Part shown: positions 48,603-58,237 of the stretch, one piece after another
How the letters are laid out: each line of letters begins with the position of its first letter
Position numbering within the stretch: the first letter of the stretch is position 1
The notes under the pieces: generated by a model
What the model was told of the DNA's origin: nothing
The model's database searches: none
What the model saw: the letters and a program-made list of their open reading frames with translations, nothing else
Translations under genes and position numbers: made by a program
Assembly: GCF_003351105.1 (NCBI RefSeq)
Contig: NZ_NKRG01000002.1
Span: 176,825-240,824, forward strand
Length of the DNA stretch: 64,000 bases
From: Thermosipho africanus Ob7
GTDB taxonomy: Bacteria > Thermotogota > Thermotogae > Thermotogales > Fervidobacteriaceae
Reading direction: 5' to 3'

Positions 48603-49100
48603 TCACCTCGCTTTAACTAACATTTCATCCGAAATATAATAAATCCCTAACGGTTCAATATAGTTATACACTATTTTCAATTTTTCAAAATACATTTGAA
48701 AATCAAAATTTTCATTAAAATATATTCTGGCGTTATTATTCAAAACCATATAATTCTCATTAAAATTTATCTCATACACGAAACTTGGTATATTTTCTGG
48801 TATTTTTTTTAAAAATTCTTGCTTTATTTTTCCAAAATAGCCATCCACAAACTCTTCAGGAACTACTATTATTGGCAGACTTTTTAAAACCTTGTAATCT
48901 TCAACAATATCAATAATTTTTCCACTATCAGAAACTACCCATAAATCATTTTTATATGGTAAAATAAACTTGTAAGCAATTGAATTTTTATGGCTAAAAT
49001 CAATTGCACTTATTTTCTTAACATGAAAATTGTTATAAATTCCAATAAAAAGAAACAAAAACACAATAACCCAAAGAAAATAATATCTATAATTATCCAT
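48603..49100 (-). CDS. FtsQ/DivIB-like small division protein
   Basis: 165 residues from the ATG at 49100 (a GTG at 49118 lies within the promoter). A short cytoplasmic start, one membrane helix (YFLWVIVFLFLFIGIY) and a small outer domain (WVVSDSGKIIDIVEDYKVLKSLPIIVV) recall the beta domain of FtsQ, though the POTRA domain would be missing or very short. Its place before ftsA-ftsZ supports FtsQ. There is no Shine-Dalgarno before the ATG and a -10 box ends 9 bases upstream, so the mRNA may be leaderless. Confidence 0.6.
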   Translation of the reverse strand: MDNYRYYFLWVIVFLFLFIGIYNNFHVKKISAIDFSHKNSIAYKFILPYKNDLWVVSDSGKIIDIVEDYKVLKSLPIIVVPEEFVDGYFGKIKQEFLKKIPENIPSFVYEINFNENYMVLNNNARIYFNENFDFQMYFEKLKIVYNYIEPLGIYYISDEMLVKAR

Positions 49101-49108
49101 CAAAGTAT

Positions 49109-49138
49109 ATTTTATCACAAATAATATGTAATTATCAA
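49109..49138 (-). promoter_or_regulatory. Promoter of ftsQ-like-ftsA-ftsZ operon
   Basis: On the minus strand, -35 TTGATA (49138-49133), an 18-base spacer and -10 TAAAAT (49114-49109). The start of transcription would be near 49102, only 2-3 bases before the ATG. The element abuts the rnpB 5' end on the other strand. Confidence 0.6.
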
Positions 49139-49460
49139 ATGAGTGGAGCGAGGAGGCGCAGCTTTAAAGCTGAGGAAAGTCCGGACTCCGTGGGCAGGGT
49201 GCCGGATAACATCCGGAGGGAGTGATCCCTGGACAGGGCCATAGAGAAGAAAACCACCACTATGGTAAGGGTGGAACGGTGAGGTAAGAGCTCACCAGGT
49301 ATGGAGTAATCCATACGCTTGGCAACCCCCACCTGGAGCAAGGTCAAGCAGGGTTTGGGTGGCCCGCCCTATAACCCGGGTAGACCGCTTGAGGAATTTG
49401 GTAACAAATTCCCAAGATAGATGCCTCCAAAAACAGAATCCGGCTTACCGCTCCACTCAT
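49139..49460 (+). ncRNA. rnpB: RNase P RNA, bacterial type A
   Basis: The catalytic RNA of RNase P, about 320 nt, which trims tRNA 5' leaders. Ends pair to form P1 (GAGTGGAGCG at 49141-49150 with CGCTCCACTC at 49449-49458, extended by AT/AT). The conserved 5' block GAGGAAAGTCC (49172-49182) and the 3' block ACAGAATCCGGCTTACC (49433-49449) form P4 and its surroundings. GC-rich against the AT-rich genome, as expected for a thermophile structural RNA. Open frames on either strand here are chance. Confidence 0.97.
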
Positions 49461-49471
49461 TTTACAAAAAA

Positions 49472-49480
49472 TGTTATAAT
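49472..49480 (+). promoter_or_regulatory. Extended -10 promoter of fba-ackA
   Basis: TGTTATAAT, a TGnTATAAT extended -10, 12 bases after rnpB. Start near 49487, then GATAGGAGG before the fba ATG. No separate rnpB terminator is convincing. Confidence 0.6.
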
Positions 49481-49517
49481 TTTATTGAATAACTAAAATA
49501 GATAGGAGGTTGTTAAA

Positions 49518-50456
49518 ATGTATGTAAACACTAAAGATATTTTAGAAAAAGCTAGTAAAGAGTTTTACGCTGTTCCAGCATTTAATATTAATAACTTAGA
49601 ATTCCTTATCGCAATTTTAGAAGGAGCAGTAGAAAAAAACGCACCTGTAATAATTGAAACAAGTGAAGGTGCAATAAAATATGCTGGAAATGGCGATCCA
49701 ATTAGAGGAGCAAAATTTTTTGTAAATCTAGTTAAAGGATATGCTGATACTTTAAACATTCCTGTTGCTTTACACCTTGACCATGGTAAAAATATTGAAT
49801 ACATTGCTGCAGCAATTAAAGCTGGTTATTCTTCAGTAATGATCGATGCTTCACACGAACCATTTGAAGAAAATTTAAAAATTACTAAAGAAGTTGTTAA
49901 ATGGGCTCATGCAGCTGGTGTCTCAGTTGAAGCAGAATTAGGTCAACTCGCAGGTATTGAAGATAATGTTTCTGCTGAAGAAAATGTCCTCGTTGACCCT
50001 GAGCAAGCAAAAATATTTGTAGAAGAAACAGGAGTGGACTTTCTTGCTCCAGCAATTGGAACAAGCCATGGGGCATTTAAATTCAAAGGTGAAGCTAAAC
50101 TAGATTTTGAAAGACTTGAAAAAGTTAAAAAACTAACAAACATCCCATTAGTACTACACGGTGCATCAAGTGTTCCTGTAAAATATGTTGAACTTGCTGA
50201 AAAATATGGAGCAGATCTTGGCGGAGCAAAAGGTGTTCCAGCAGAAGAAATCAAAAAATGTGTAAAACTTGGTATTAATAAGGTAAATACTGATACAGAT
50301 TTAAGAATAGCATTCCTTGCGGGCTTAAGAAAAAATCTAACTGAAAATGTTAAAGAATTTGATCCTAGAAAATACTTTAAAGAAGGAATGCAATTTGTAA
50401 AAGATGTTGTTATGGATAGATTAGAATTCTTAGGTGCTGCTGGTAAAGCCATATAA
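49518..50456 (+). CDS. fba: Class II fructose-bisphosphate aldolase
   Basis: A 312-residue zinc aldolase. HLDHGKN (with zinc His), the DASHEPFEEN patch, AELGQLAG, GTSHGAF and VLHGASSVP are the family motifs. It cleaves fructose 1,6-bisphosphate to two triose phosphates in glycolysis. AGGAGG precedes the ATG. It is 21 bases from ackA, joining upper glycolysis to acetate formation. Confidence 0.95.
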   Translation: MYVNTKDILEKASKEFYAVPAFNINNLEFLIAILEGAVEKNAPVIIETSEGAIKYAGNGDPIRGAKFFVNLVKGYADTLNIPVALHLDHGKNIEYIAAAIKAGYSSVMIDASHEPFEENLKITKEVVKWAHAAGVSVEAELGQLAGIEDNVSAEENVLVDPEQAKIFVEETGVDFLAPAIGTSHGAFKFKGEAKLDFERLEKVKKLTNIPLVLHGASSVPVKYVELAEKYGADLGGAKGVPAEEIKKCVKLGINKVNTDTDLRIAFLAGLRKNLTENVKEFDPRKYFKEGMQFVKDVVMDRLEFLGAAGKAI

Positions 50457-50477
50457 AAAAGAAAAGGAGGCAAAGTT

Positions 50478-51698
50478 ATGATTGTATTAGTTGTAAACAG
50501 TGGAAGCTCTTCTATAAAATACCAACTGTTGGATATGGATAACGAGAAAGTTCTTTGTAAAGGCTTAGCAGAAAGAATCGGAATCCCTGGAAGCAGAATA
50601 GTACATAAAAAAGACGGCGAAAAATTTGTTATAGAACATCCAATGGCAAATCATGACGAAGCGTTACAGCTTGTTTTGCAAACACTAAAAGATGAAAAAA
50701 TGGGTGCTATAAAAGACTTTAAAGAAATTGATGCAGTTGGGCACAGAGTTGTTCATGGTGGAGAAAAATTCTCCGGTTCTGTTTTAATAGATGATGAAGT
50801 TATAAATGCAATAGAAGAATTTTCATACCTTGCTCCGCTACATAATCCTCCAAACCTAATGGGAATTAAAGCAATTATGAAACTTTTACCTGGAGTGCCT
50901 AATGTAGCTGTATTTGATACTGCTTTCCATGCTAAAATGCCTAAAAAAGCTTATCTATATGCTATTCCATATGAATACTACGAAAAATACAAAATCAGAA
51001 GGTATGGATTCCACGGAACAAGCCACAGATATGTTTCAAGAAGAACTGCTGAAATACTTGGATTAGACTACAATAAATCAAAAATTATAACTGTTCACTT
51101 AGGGAACGGAGCATCAATTGCAGCTGTAATGAATGGAAAAAGTGTAGATACATCTATGGGATTCACACCACTTGAAGGTTTAGTTATGGGAACTCGCTCT
51201 GGAGATCTAGATCCTTCAATTGTAACTTTCTTAATTGAGAAAGAAGGTTTAAGTCCTGAAGAAGTTTACACTATCTTAAACAAAAAAAGCGGTGTTTTAG
51301 GACTTACAAGCAATTTCAGTTCAGACATGAGAGATATAGAAGACAAAGCTCTTGAAAATGATCCATTATGCAGATTAGTACTTGACATTTACGAATATAG
51401 AATTGCAAAATATATAGGTGCATATGTTGCAGCAATGAATGGAGTTGATGCTATATCATTTACAGCTGGAGTTGGAGAAAACTCACCAATTACACGTGAA
51501 GAAATTTGTGAAAACTATTTGAGTTACCTTGGTATTAAGATAGACAAAGAGAAAAACAATGTCAAAGGAGAAGAAAGAATAATATCAACTCCTGACTCCA
51601 AGGTTAAAGTTCTTATTGTCCCAACCAATGAAGAATTAATGATTGCAAGAGATACTAAAGAAATAATTGAAAAAGGAATTAAAAAACTAGAATATTAA
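50478..51698 (+). CDS. ackA: Acetate kinase
   Basis: A 406-residue ASKHA kinase. VLVVNSGSSSIKYQLLD is the N-terminal phosphate loop; RYGFHGTSHRYVSRR, HLGNGASIAAV, GFTPLEGLVMGTRSGDLDP (partly cited) and FTAGVGENSP follow. It makes ATP and acetate from acetyl phosphate, the main energy step of fermentation in this group. AAAGGAGG precedes the ATG and a terminator follows. Confidence 0.97.
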   Translation: MIVLVVNSGSSSIKYQLLDMDNEKVLCKGLAERIGIPGSRIVHKKDGEKFVIEHPMANHDEALQLVLQTLKDEKMGAIKDFKEIDAVGHRVVHGGEKFSGSVLIDDEVINAIEEFSYLAPLHNPPNLMGIKAIMKLLPGVPNVAVFDTAFHAKMPKKAYLYAIPYEYYEKYKIRRYGFHGTSHRYVSRRTAEILGLDYNKSKIITVHLGNGASIAAVMNGKSVDTSMGFTPLEGLVMGTRSGDLDPSIVTFLIEKEGLSPEEVYTILNKKSGVLGLTSNFSSDMRDIEDKALENDPLCRLVLDIYEYRIAKYIGAYVAAMNGVDAISFTAGVGENSPITREEICENYLSYLGIKIDKEKNNVKGEERIISTPDSKVKVLIVPTNEELMIARDTKEIIEKGIKKLEY

Positions 51699-51704
51699 TT
51701 ATCT

Positions 51705-51734
51705 GGGCTGGTGCTTTTGCACCAGTCTCTTTTC
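51705..51734 (+). terminator. Rho-independent terminator after ackA
   Basis: A stem of 51705-51714 with 51719-51728 (core CTGGTGC/GCACCAG), loop TTTT, then CTCTTTTC. The T-run is modest, so some read-through into fliH is possible. Confidence 0.75.
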
Positions 51735-51748
51735 AAGAGGTGTTAAAT

Positions 51749-52443
51749 GTGATCATAAAAAAAAGATACGTTTACATAGATACTCCTCAATTAATAAAAA
51801 GTGAAAATGTTGAAAAAAATAAAGATTTACCAAGTGAAGATAATAAAGAAATCCAAAAAGATATACTTCTTGAGGAAGCCAAAAAAGAGGCCGCAAAGAT
51901 AGTTAACGAGGCAAAAACAAACGCAAAAAATATTATTGAATCTGCAAAAAAAGAAGCTGAAGAAATAAAAAATAGAGCATTAGAGGAAATATCACAAATA
52001 AAAAATAAAGAGCTCGAAGAAATAAATCAGAAAATAAATAACCTTAATCAAAAAATCATTTCAATAAGCAATAATTTTGAAGAAAAGCTAGAAAAAAAGT
52101 TAATGAATTAAGTAATGAAATGTTATATTTAATAAAAACAATAATTCAAAAATTTTTAGAAAAAGAAATAGACGTAGGGGTAACAAAAAGAAAACTTGAA
52201 AAAGTTTTAATGCATATTATAGGAATGAAAAACGTAAAGCTTTACCTAAATTCGGAAGATATAAAGTTACTTGATGAGGAAACTTTAAACCATTTACGTT
52301 ACAGAGGAATAGAAATAATAGAAGACAATAATGTTCATTCAGGCGTTATAGCTGAAACAGAAAGTGGCACTATTAACACAAGCCTGAATTTTCAAATAAA
52401 GTTAATTAATGAAATAATTGATGAGGTACTAAACAATGAATAG
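51749..52443 (+). CDS. fliH: Flagellar assembly protein FliH, split frame needing a -1 shift
   Basis: Two frames together encode FliH (about 231 residues). The 5' frame, from GTG 51749 (8 bases after AGAGG), gives the typical start MIIKKRYVYIDTP and a long coiled coil rich in Glu and Lys (EEAKKEAAKIVNEAK, NIIESAKKEAEEIK), then stops at 52109-52111. The 3' frame resumes at 52100 and has the FliH C-terminal domain: VKLYLNSEDIKLLDEE, GIEIIEDNNVHSGVIAETESG. The shift lies in an A7 run (52092-52098); one added A restores a smooth coiled coil. The 3' part has no Shine-Dalgarno. FliH binds and holds the export ATPase FliI, whose gene overlaps the end by 8 bases. Confidence 0.85.
52093..52099 (+). 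other. In-phase slippery heptamer A AAA AAG in fliH
   Basis: The 5' frame reads GAA AAA AAG, so A AAA AAG, the heptamer used in E. coli dnaX, is in phase. A -1 shift here enters GTT AAT GAA and continues to the end of FliH. Without it translation stops after TTA ATG AAT. Polymerase slippage on the A7 run would have the same effect. Confidence 0.55.
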
Positions 52444-53740
52444 ATTAGAACTTTTAAAGAAAAGATTCGAAAATTTTAATCCTTATCAAAAGATAGGATC
52501 AGTAAGTAAAATTGTTGGATTAACTATCGAATCAAAAGGGCCTGATGCCTTTTTAGGTGAATTGTGCAAAATCATTACCGACTACAAAAAAACCCTTGCC
52601 GAAGTAGTCGGTTTTAATGATAATGGAATAATATTAATGCCATTAGAAGACATAAGTGGTCTAAAAAAAGGCTGTCAAGTATTAAAAACAGGTGAATATG
52701 TTAGTGTACCTGTTTCTGAAGAATTACTTGGAAAAGTTATAGATTCTCTCGGAAGACCACTTGATGGCAAAAAAATATATACAAAAGAAAAAGTACCTAT
52801 AGTAAGAGAAGCACCTAATCCATTAGTTAGAAAAAGAATTACTACTCCCATTTCTGTTGGAGTTAGAGCAATAGATGGTTTTTTAACTTTAGGTTACGGT
52901 CAAAGAATTGGTATCTTTGCAGGTAGTGGTGTGGGAAAAAGCACGCTGCTTGGAATGATTGCAAGAAACACTTCTGCAGATATTAATGTTATTTCATTAA
53001 TTGGCGAAAGAGGAAGAGAAGTTAGGGAGTTTATTGAAAAAGATCTAAAAAAAGAAGGTTTAAAACGTTCAGTTGTTGTTGTATCTACCTCTGATCAACC
53101 CGCTCTTCTAAGAGTTAAAGCATTACTTACGGCAACTTCTATAGCCGAATATTTTAGGGACAAAGGTTATAACGTCCTCTTAATGGTTGACTCACTTACA
53201 AGGTGGGCAATAGCTCAAAGAGAAGTGGGACTTGCAACAGGCGAACCTCCTACAACAAGGGGATATCCACCTAGTGTTTTTGCAGGATTACCAAAAATAT
53301 TAGAAAGAGCTGGTAATTCTGATAAAGGGAGCATAACCGGTATATATACTGTTCTTGTTGAATCAGATGATTTTAACGAGCCTATATCAGATACTGTAAG
53401 GGGTATTGTTGATGGTCATATAATATTATCCAGAAAACTTGCAGAATCTGCACACTATCCCGCAATTGATATTTTAATGAGTGTAAGCAGGCTAATGAAT
53501 GATATTACTAGAAAAGAACATAAAATTGCCGCATTAAAAATTAAAGATCTTCTTGCCACCTATTATGATGCAAAGGATCTAATTGACGTTGGAGCGTACA
53601 AAAAAGGCACGAATCCAAAAATTGATAAAGCAATAGAATTAATTGATGAAATAAACAAATTTTTAAGACAATCCGTTGATGAGAAAATGAGCTTTGAAGA
53701 TACTGTTGAGTATTTAATTTCAATTGCAAATAAAATCTAA
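52436..53740 (+). CDS. fliI: Flagellum-specific ATP synthase FliI
   Basis: A 434-residue ATPase of the F1-beta type. Walker A is GSGVGKSTL, the catalytic Glu lies in VISLIGERGREVREFIE, Walker B is VLLMVDSLTRWA, and the family segment GEPPTTRGYPPSVFAGLPKI (cited within limit) is present. It drives export of flagellar parts with FliH. Start overlaps fliH. The FliHI pair is about 21 kb from the main flagellar operon. Confidence 0.95.
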   Translation: MNRLELLKKRFENFNPYQKIGSVSKIVGLTIESKGPDAFLGELCKIITDYKKTLAEVVGFNDNGIILMPLEDISGLKKGCQVLKTGEYVSVPVSEELLGKVIDSLGRPLDGKKIYTKEKVPIVREAPNPLVRKRITTPISVGVRAIDGFLTLGYGQRIGIFAGSGVGKSTLLGMIARNTSADINVISLIGERGREVREFIEKDLKKEGLKRSVVVVSTSDQPALLRVKALLTATSIAEYFRDKGYNVLLMVDSLTRWAIAQREVGLATGEPPTTRGYPPSVFAGLPKILERAGNSDKGSITGIYTVLVESDDFNEPISDTVRGIVDGHIILSRKLAESAHYPAIDILMSVSRLMNDITRKEHKIAALKIKDLLATYYDAKDLIDVGAYKKGTNPKIDKAIELIDEINKFLRQSVDEKMSFEDTVEYLISIANKI

Positions 53741-53766
53741 AACTTATTAAGGAAGAGGGGGCTAAA

Positions 53767-55131
53767 GTGAAAAAGTTTTTTCTACTATTTTTAATACTTA
53801 CATCAACAATATTTGCAACAACATTTTCATTAAGATATGAAAATATAATATATACATCAGATACAAATAAATATTTTTCAAATATATTTACTCCTGCTAT
53901 CAAATATCAAAACGATAATTTTTCTTTTTTTGTAGAAATGACTTTTTCAAATGATGGAAAATTTCCGCTTTTTTACGAAGAATTCTACGGTGATTATTAT
54001 ATAAAATTTAAAAATTCTGGAATAAATTTAAATCTTAATAACGTAAAAATCTCATTTGGAAATTTAGAGAATTATGATATTGTTGACTCGCCATATTCAT
54101 TATTTATTTCATCTCTTGGACATTCAAAACCAACTATTTCTTTTAAATTTGAAGATAACAATTTTAAGTATGAATCAAGATATATTTTAATTTCATATGA
54201 TGATTTTGTGCCTCTAAATCTGTCAACAAAAAGTTCTATTGATAAGGGATTAAACTTAAAATATTACGCTATAAAGTATGGAAATTTTACATTTGGATAT
54301 GAAGAAGCTTCAGTATATGTAAACAGGTTATTTGATTTTGAATATTTTTCTAATCCTTTACCAAACTTTTTTGTACAATACTACCGTGAAAATGTTTTAT
54401 ACAATGGAATAAGAAGTTTTAACGACAATTCTTTAATAGGATTTTTTGCAACATATGAAGATCTTAAAAAATATTTATATGCACAAATACTCATAGATGA
54501 TTTTAATGCAAATAGATTTTTTAACCCAGATAATCCAACGGTTGATAAGATTGCATGGTCTTTTGGTGGAACATACAATTTAAATAATTATTTGAAAGCT
54601 AAAATATTCAGTGCTGGCGCGACAAAATATACATTTCAACCTTCAGCTGACTCAGGAAACCCTCTATATTATGGATATACTTACTTTATAGTTAAAAAAC
54701 TAAAAGATTGGATAATAGACTATGAGGAAAATTATATTGGTTACAAATATGGAGAAAATAATCTTGCTCTTTTAATAGGTCTTGATTATTCAAAGGAATT
54801 TAATTTAACTGGAGATCTTGAATTTATTCTTTCTGGAACAAAATCGCCTATAAATCCTTGGACAGAGAAGAATAGTTCAACATATGAACGTGGTTTTAAT
54901 CTCTTAAATGAAGAAAAAATTGAAAAGACTTTTCTTATATCTTTAAACATCTCAAAAAAATTTGGTATAATGGAATTAGGTGGATTTATTAAACTGGGAG
55001 AAATATTCAACGTACTAAAATTAGTGGAAGAAGTAAATGATAATGTTAAAAAGCCATATTATGCTCCGTCAGATGAAAATAAAACCATATTTGATCTTTC
55101 AATATTTTTAAAAGTAAGTTATAACCTATAA
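53767..55131 (+). CDS. Predicted outer-membrane beta-barrel protein
   Basis: 454 residues starting with GTG after AAGAGGGGG. A signal peptide (KKFFLLFLILTSTIFA) is followed by alternating aromatic beta strands throughout (FSFFVEMTF, FYGDYYIKF, LYAQILIDDF, YGYTYFIVKKL), ending in SIFLKVSYNL, as in outer-membrane barrels. Some features recall capsule-assembly Wzi-like barrels, but I cannot confirm. Located after fliI without a visible terminator and 16 bases before the next secreted protein, perhaps an operon of envelope proteins. Confidence 0.65.
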   Translation: MKKFFLLFLILTSTIFATTFSLRYENIIYTSDTNKYFSNIFTPAIKYQNDNFSFFVEMTFSNDGKFPLFYEEFYGDYYIKFKNSGINLNLNNVKISFGNLENYDIVDSPYSLFISSLGHSKPTISFKFEDNNFKYESRYILISYDDFVPLNLSTKSSIDKGLNLKYYAIKYGNFTFGYEEASVYVNRLFDFEYFSNPLPNFFVQYYRENVLYNGIRSFNDNSLIGFFATYEDLKKYLYAQILIDDFNANRFFNPDNPTVDKIAWSFGGTYNLNNYLKAKIFSAGATKYTFQPSADSGNPLYYGYTYFIVKKLKDWIIDYEENYIGYKYGENNLALLIGLDYSKEFNLTGDLEFILSGTKSPINPWTEKNSSTYERGFNLLNEEKIEKTFLISLNISKKFGIMELGGFIKLGEIFNVLKLVEEVNDNVKKPYYAPSDENKTIFDLSIFLKVSYNL

Positions 55132-55147
55132 AGAAAAGGGGGATCAC

Positions 55148-55864
55148 ATGAAAAAGTTAATGTTAATTCTTTTTGTAATTACATCCTGTATTTTATTTTC
55201 TGATACGGTAGTATTAAAAGATGGGAGCCAAATAAAAGGGGAAATTCAAACAATAAATTCTGGAGTTTTAAGTATTAAATCTCTAGTTGGCCAAATTGTT
55301 TCTTATACAGATATTGTAAAAGAAGTTTACTTTGATGAACAAGCTACGCCAACTTATGGAGTATGGATAGAGCCTAATGAAGGTGAATGGATAAGAATTC
55401 CTGGAAAATTAACTAAATTTGATGGAAACTCTGGAACAGTTCTTTTACCAGATAGTGGAACTTTTGTATTTTCAAGTAGAGAGGCAATAAAATATATTAA
55501 TTTCATTGAAAGTTCTACAGAACTAGATCTTTCACAAAACACATCTGTTGTTCCTGGAAAAACAGACAAATTAAAAGTAACTTTAAAAAACGGAGATACT
55601 TTTTCAGCTGTATTTTCATCCAGGCTTGGTGATATAATAACGTTTATCGTAGAACGTGGAATTATATCAATTCCAACTAACCTGATTGAAAAAGTGATAT
55701 TTCCTGAAAACTCAAAATATAATTCTCTTTTTACACTTAAAGATGGTGCTAAAATATATGCGAAAATATTAAAATTTGAATCTAATAGCTTCTTAATTGA
55801 AACAGCAATAGGTGTTATATTTATTGATTTAAAAATGATGCATAATATAGAACTACTTTTTTAA
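55148..55864 (+). CDS. Secreted four-repeat beta protein (LSm-like repeats)
   Basis: 238 residues with a signal peptide (MKKLMLILFVITSCILFS). The mature part consists of four repeats of about 42-45 residues at about 20-62, 78-121, 142-186 and 193-238. Each has a start like VVLKDGSQIKGEI, VTLKNGDTF or FTLKDGAKIYAKI, a middle glycine turn and an end like IVKEVYF, IKYINF, IEKVIF or MHNIELLF. The pattern recalls small LSm/SH3-like sheets. No function can be assigned. GGGGG precedes the ATG. Confidence 0.65.
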   Translation: MKKLMLILFVITSCILFSDTVVLKDGSQIKGEIQTINSGVLSIKSLVGQIVSYTDIVKEVYFDEQATPTYGVWIEPNEGEWIRIPGKLTKFDGNSGTVLLPDSGTFVFSSREAIKYINFIESSTELDLSQNTSVVPGKTDKLKVTLKNGDTFSAVFSSRLGDIITFIVERGIISIPTNLIEKVIFPENSKYNSLFTLKDGAKIYAKILKFESNSFLIETAIGVIFIDLKMMHNIELLF

Positions 55865-55941
55865 CTGTAACAAAAATTTTATCAAAAATACTGATTGGTT
55901 GTTAAAAAAAGATAGTAAAATTTTTCACGAGGACCATATAA

Positions 55942-56955
<1,014 letters not shown>

Positions 56956-56977
56956 TAACTAATAATCTTTTTTCGTA

Positions 56978-57001
56978 AATGGGGGCCGTGTTGCCCCCAT
57001 T
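56978..57001 (+). other. GC-rich stem-loop between gap and pgk
   Basis: A 9-bp stem AATGGGGGC/GCCCCCATT (56978-56986 with 56993-57001), loop CGTGTT. It lacks a T-run, so it is more likely an mRNA-end stabiliser, processing site or partial terminator that sets gap above pgk levels than a full terminator. Confidence 0.6.
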
Positions 57002-57028
57002 ATTAAAATTAACAAGGAGGGATAAAAT

Positions 57029-58237
57029 ATGGAAAAATTAACAATAAGAGATATAGATCTAAAAGGAAAACGAGTTATAATGAGAGTTGATTTTAACGTC
57101 CCTATGAAAGATGGAGAAATCACTGACGATACAAGAATAGTTGAAGCACTTCCTACAATAAAATATGCTATTGAAAACGGTGCTATTGTGATTTTACTTT
57201 CACACCTTGGAAGACCAAAAGGCGAAAGAAAGCCTGAATTTTCTCTTTTACCTGTTGCTAAAAGGCTTAGTGAACTTCTTGGAAAAGAGGTTACATTTAT
57301 TCCAGAACTTTATGGAGAAATTGTAAATGAAAAAGTTAAAAATGCAAAAGAAGGGGATGTTATTTTACTTGAAAACACAAGATTTGACAAAGGTGAAACT
57401 AAAAATGATCCAGAACTTGCAAAAAAATGGGCTGAACTTGCCGATATACATGTAAATGATGCATTTGGAACAGCCCACAGAGCTCACGCAAGTAATGTTG
57501 GAATTGCACAGTATATACCAAGTGTTGCTGGATTTTTAATGGAAAAAGAAATTAAATTCTTATCTAAAGCTACAACTAATCCTGAAAAACCATATGTTGT
57601 TGTATTAGGTGGTGCAAAAGTTTCAGACAAAATTGGTGTTATAACAAATCTTCTTGATAAGGCAGATAAAATTTTAATTGGTGGCGCTATGATGTTTACT
57701 TTCTTAAAATCTCTCGGATACAATGTTGGTTCATCTCTAGTTGAAGATGATAAGTTAGATCTTGCAAAAAGAATTTTAGAACAAGCAAAAGAAAAGGGTA
57801 CCGAAATAGTCCTTCCAGTTGATGCTGTATGTGCTCAAAAAATTGAAGCAGGAGTTGAAACAAAAACAATTGATATTAAAGATGGTATTCCTGAAGGTTG
57901 GATGGGGCTTGATATTGGACCTAAAACAGTTGAACTCTTTAGAAATAGCATATCTGGTGCTAAAACAATAGTTTGGAATGGACCAATGGGAGTTTTTGAA
58001 ATAGAAGATTTCTCAAACGGAACTAAAGAAGTTGCAATTGCTATTGCTGAAGAAACATCAAAAGGAGCTACTACAATCATTGGTGGTGGAGATAGTGCAG
58101 CAGCAATCGCAAAATTTGGACTTAAAGACAAAGTATCACACGTTTCAACAGGTGGTGGAGCTTCTCTCGAATTCCTAGAAGGAAAAGAATTACCTGGTAT
58201 AGCATCAATTGCAAATAAAAAAAAAATAGAAAACTAG
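57029..58237 (+). CDS. pgk: Phosphoglycerate kinase (first half of PGK-TIM)
   Basis: 402 residues when read to its [51 protein letters not shown] and the C-terminal [13 protein letters not shown] and [19 protein letters not shown] are the hallmarks. It makes ATP and 3-phosphoglycerate. AAGGAGG precedes the ATG. The final codons run through an A10 tract (58217-58226) and stop three codons later (IEN). A -1 shift in the tract would instead extend the chain into triosephosphate isomerase, giving a fusion of about 650 residues; a covalent PGK-TIM of similar size is known from Thermotoga maritima. Confidence 0.97.
   Translation: MEKLTIRDIDLKGKRVIMRVDFNVPMKDGEITDDTRIVEALPTIKYAIENGAIVILLSHLGRPKGERKPEFSLLPVAKRLSELLGKEVTFIPELYGEIVNEKVKNAKEGDVILLENTRFDKGETKNDPELAKKWAELADIHVNDAFGTAHRAHASNVGIAQYIPSVAGFLMEKEIKFLSKATTNPEKPYVVVLGGAKVSDKIGVITNLLDKADKILIGGAMMFTFLKSLGYNVGSSLVEDDKLDLAKRILEQAKEKGTEIVLPVDAVCAQKIEAGVETKTIDIKDGIPEGWMGLDIGPKTVELFRNSISGAKTIVWNGPMGVFEIEDFSNGTKEVAIAIAEETSKGATTIIGGGDSAAAIAKFGLKDKVSHVSTGGGASLEFLEGKELPGIASIANKKKIEN
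58217..58226 (+). other. A10 recoding site joining pgk to tpi
   Basis: Ten A residues. The pgk frame is AAT AAA AAA AAA ATA, so A AAA AAA (58219-58225) is in phase for a -1 shift. The shifted frame reads AAT AGA AAA CTA GTA TTG GCT, which supplies NRKLVLAG, the first strand of TIM. A TAA at 58216-58218 closes the tpi frame immediately upstream, so no independent upstream start exists. Confidence 0.8.

Noticed and set aside
49135..49347. Minus-strand open frame of 70 codons opposite rnpB
   Set aside because: It lies wholly within the RNase P RNA gene, has no protein-like pattern and reflects the GC-rich structural RNA.
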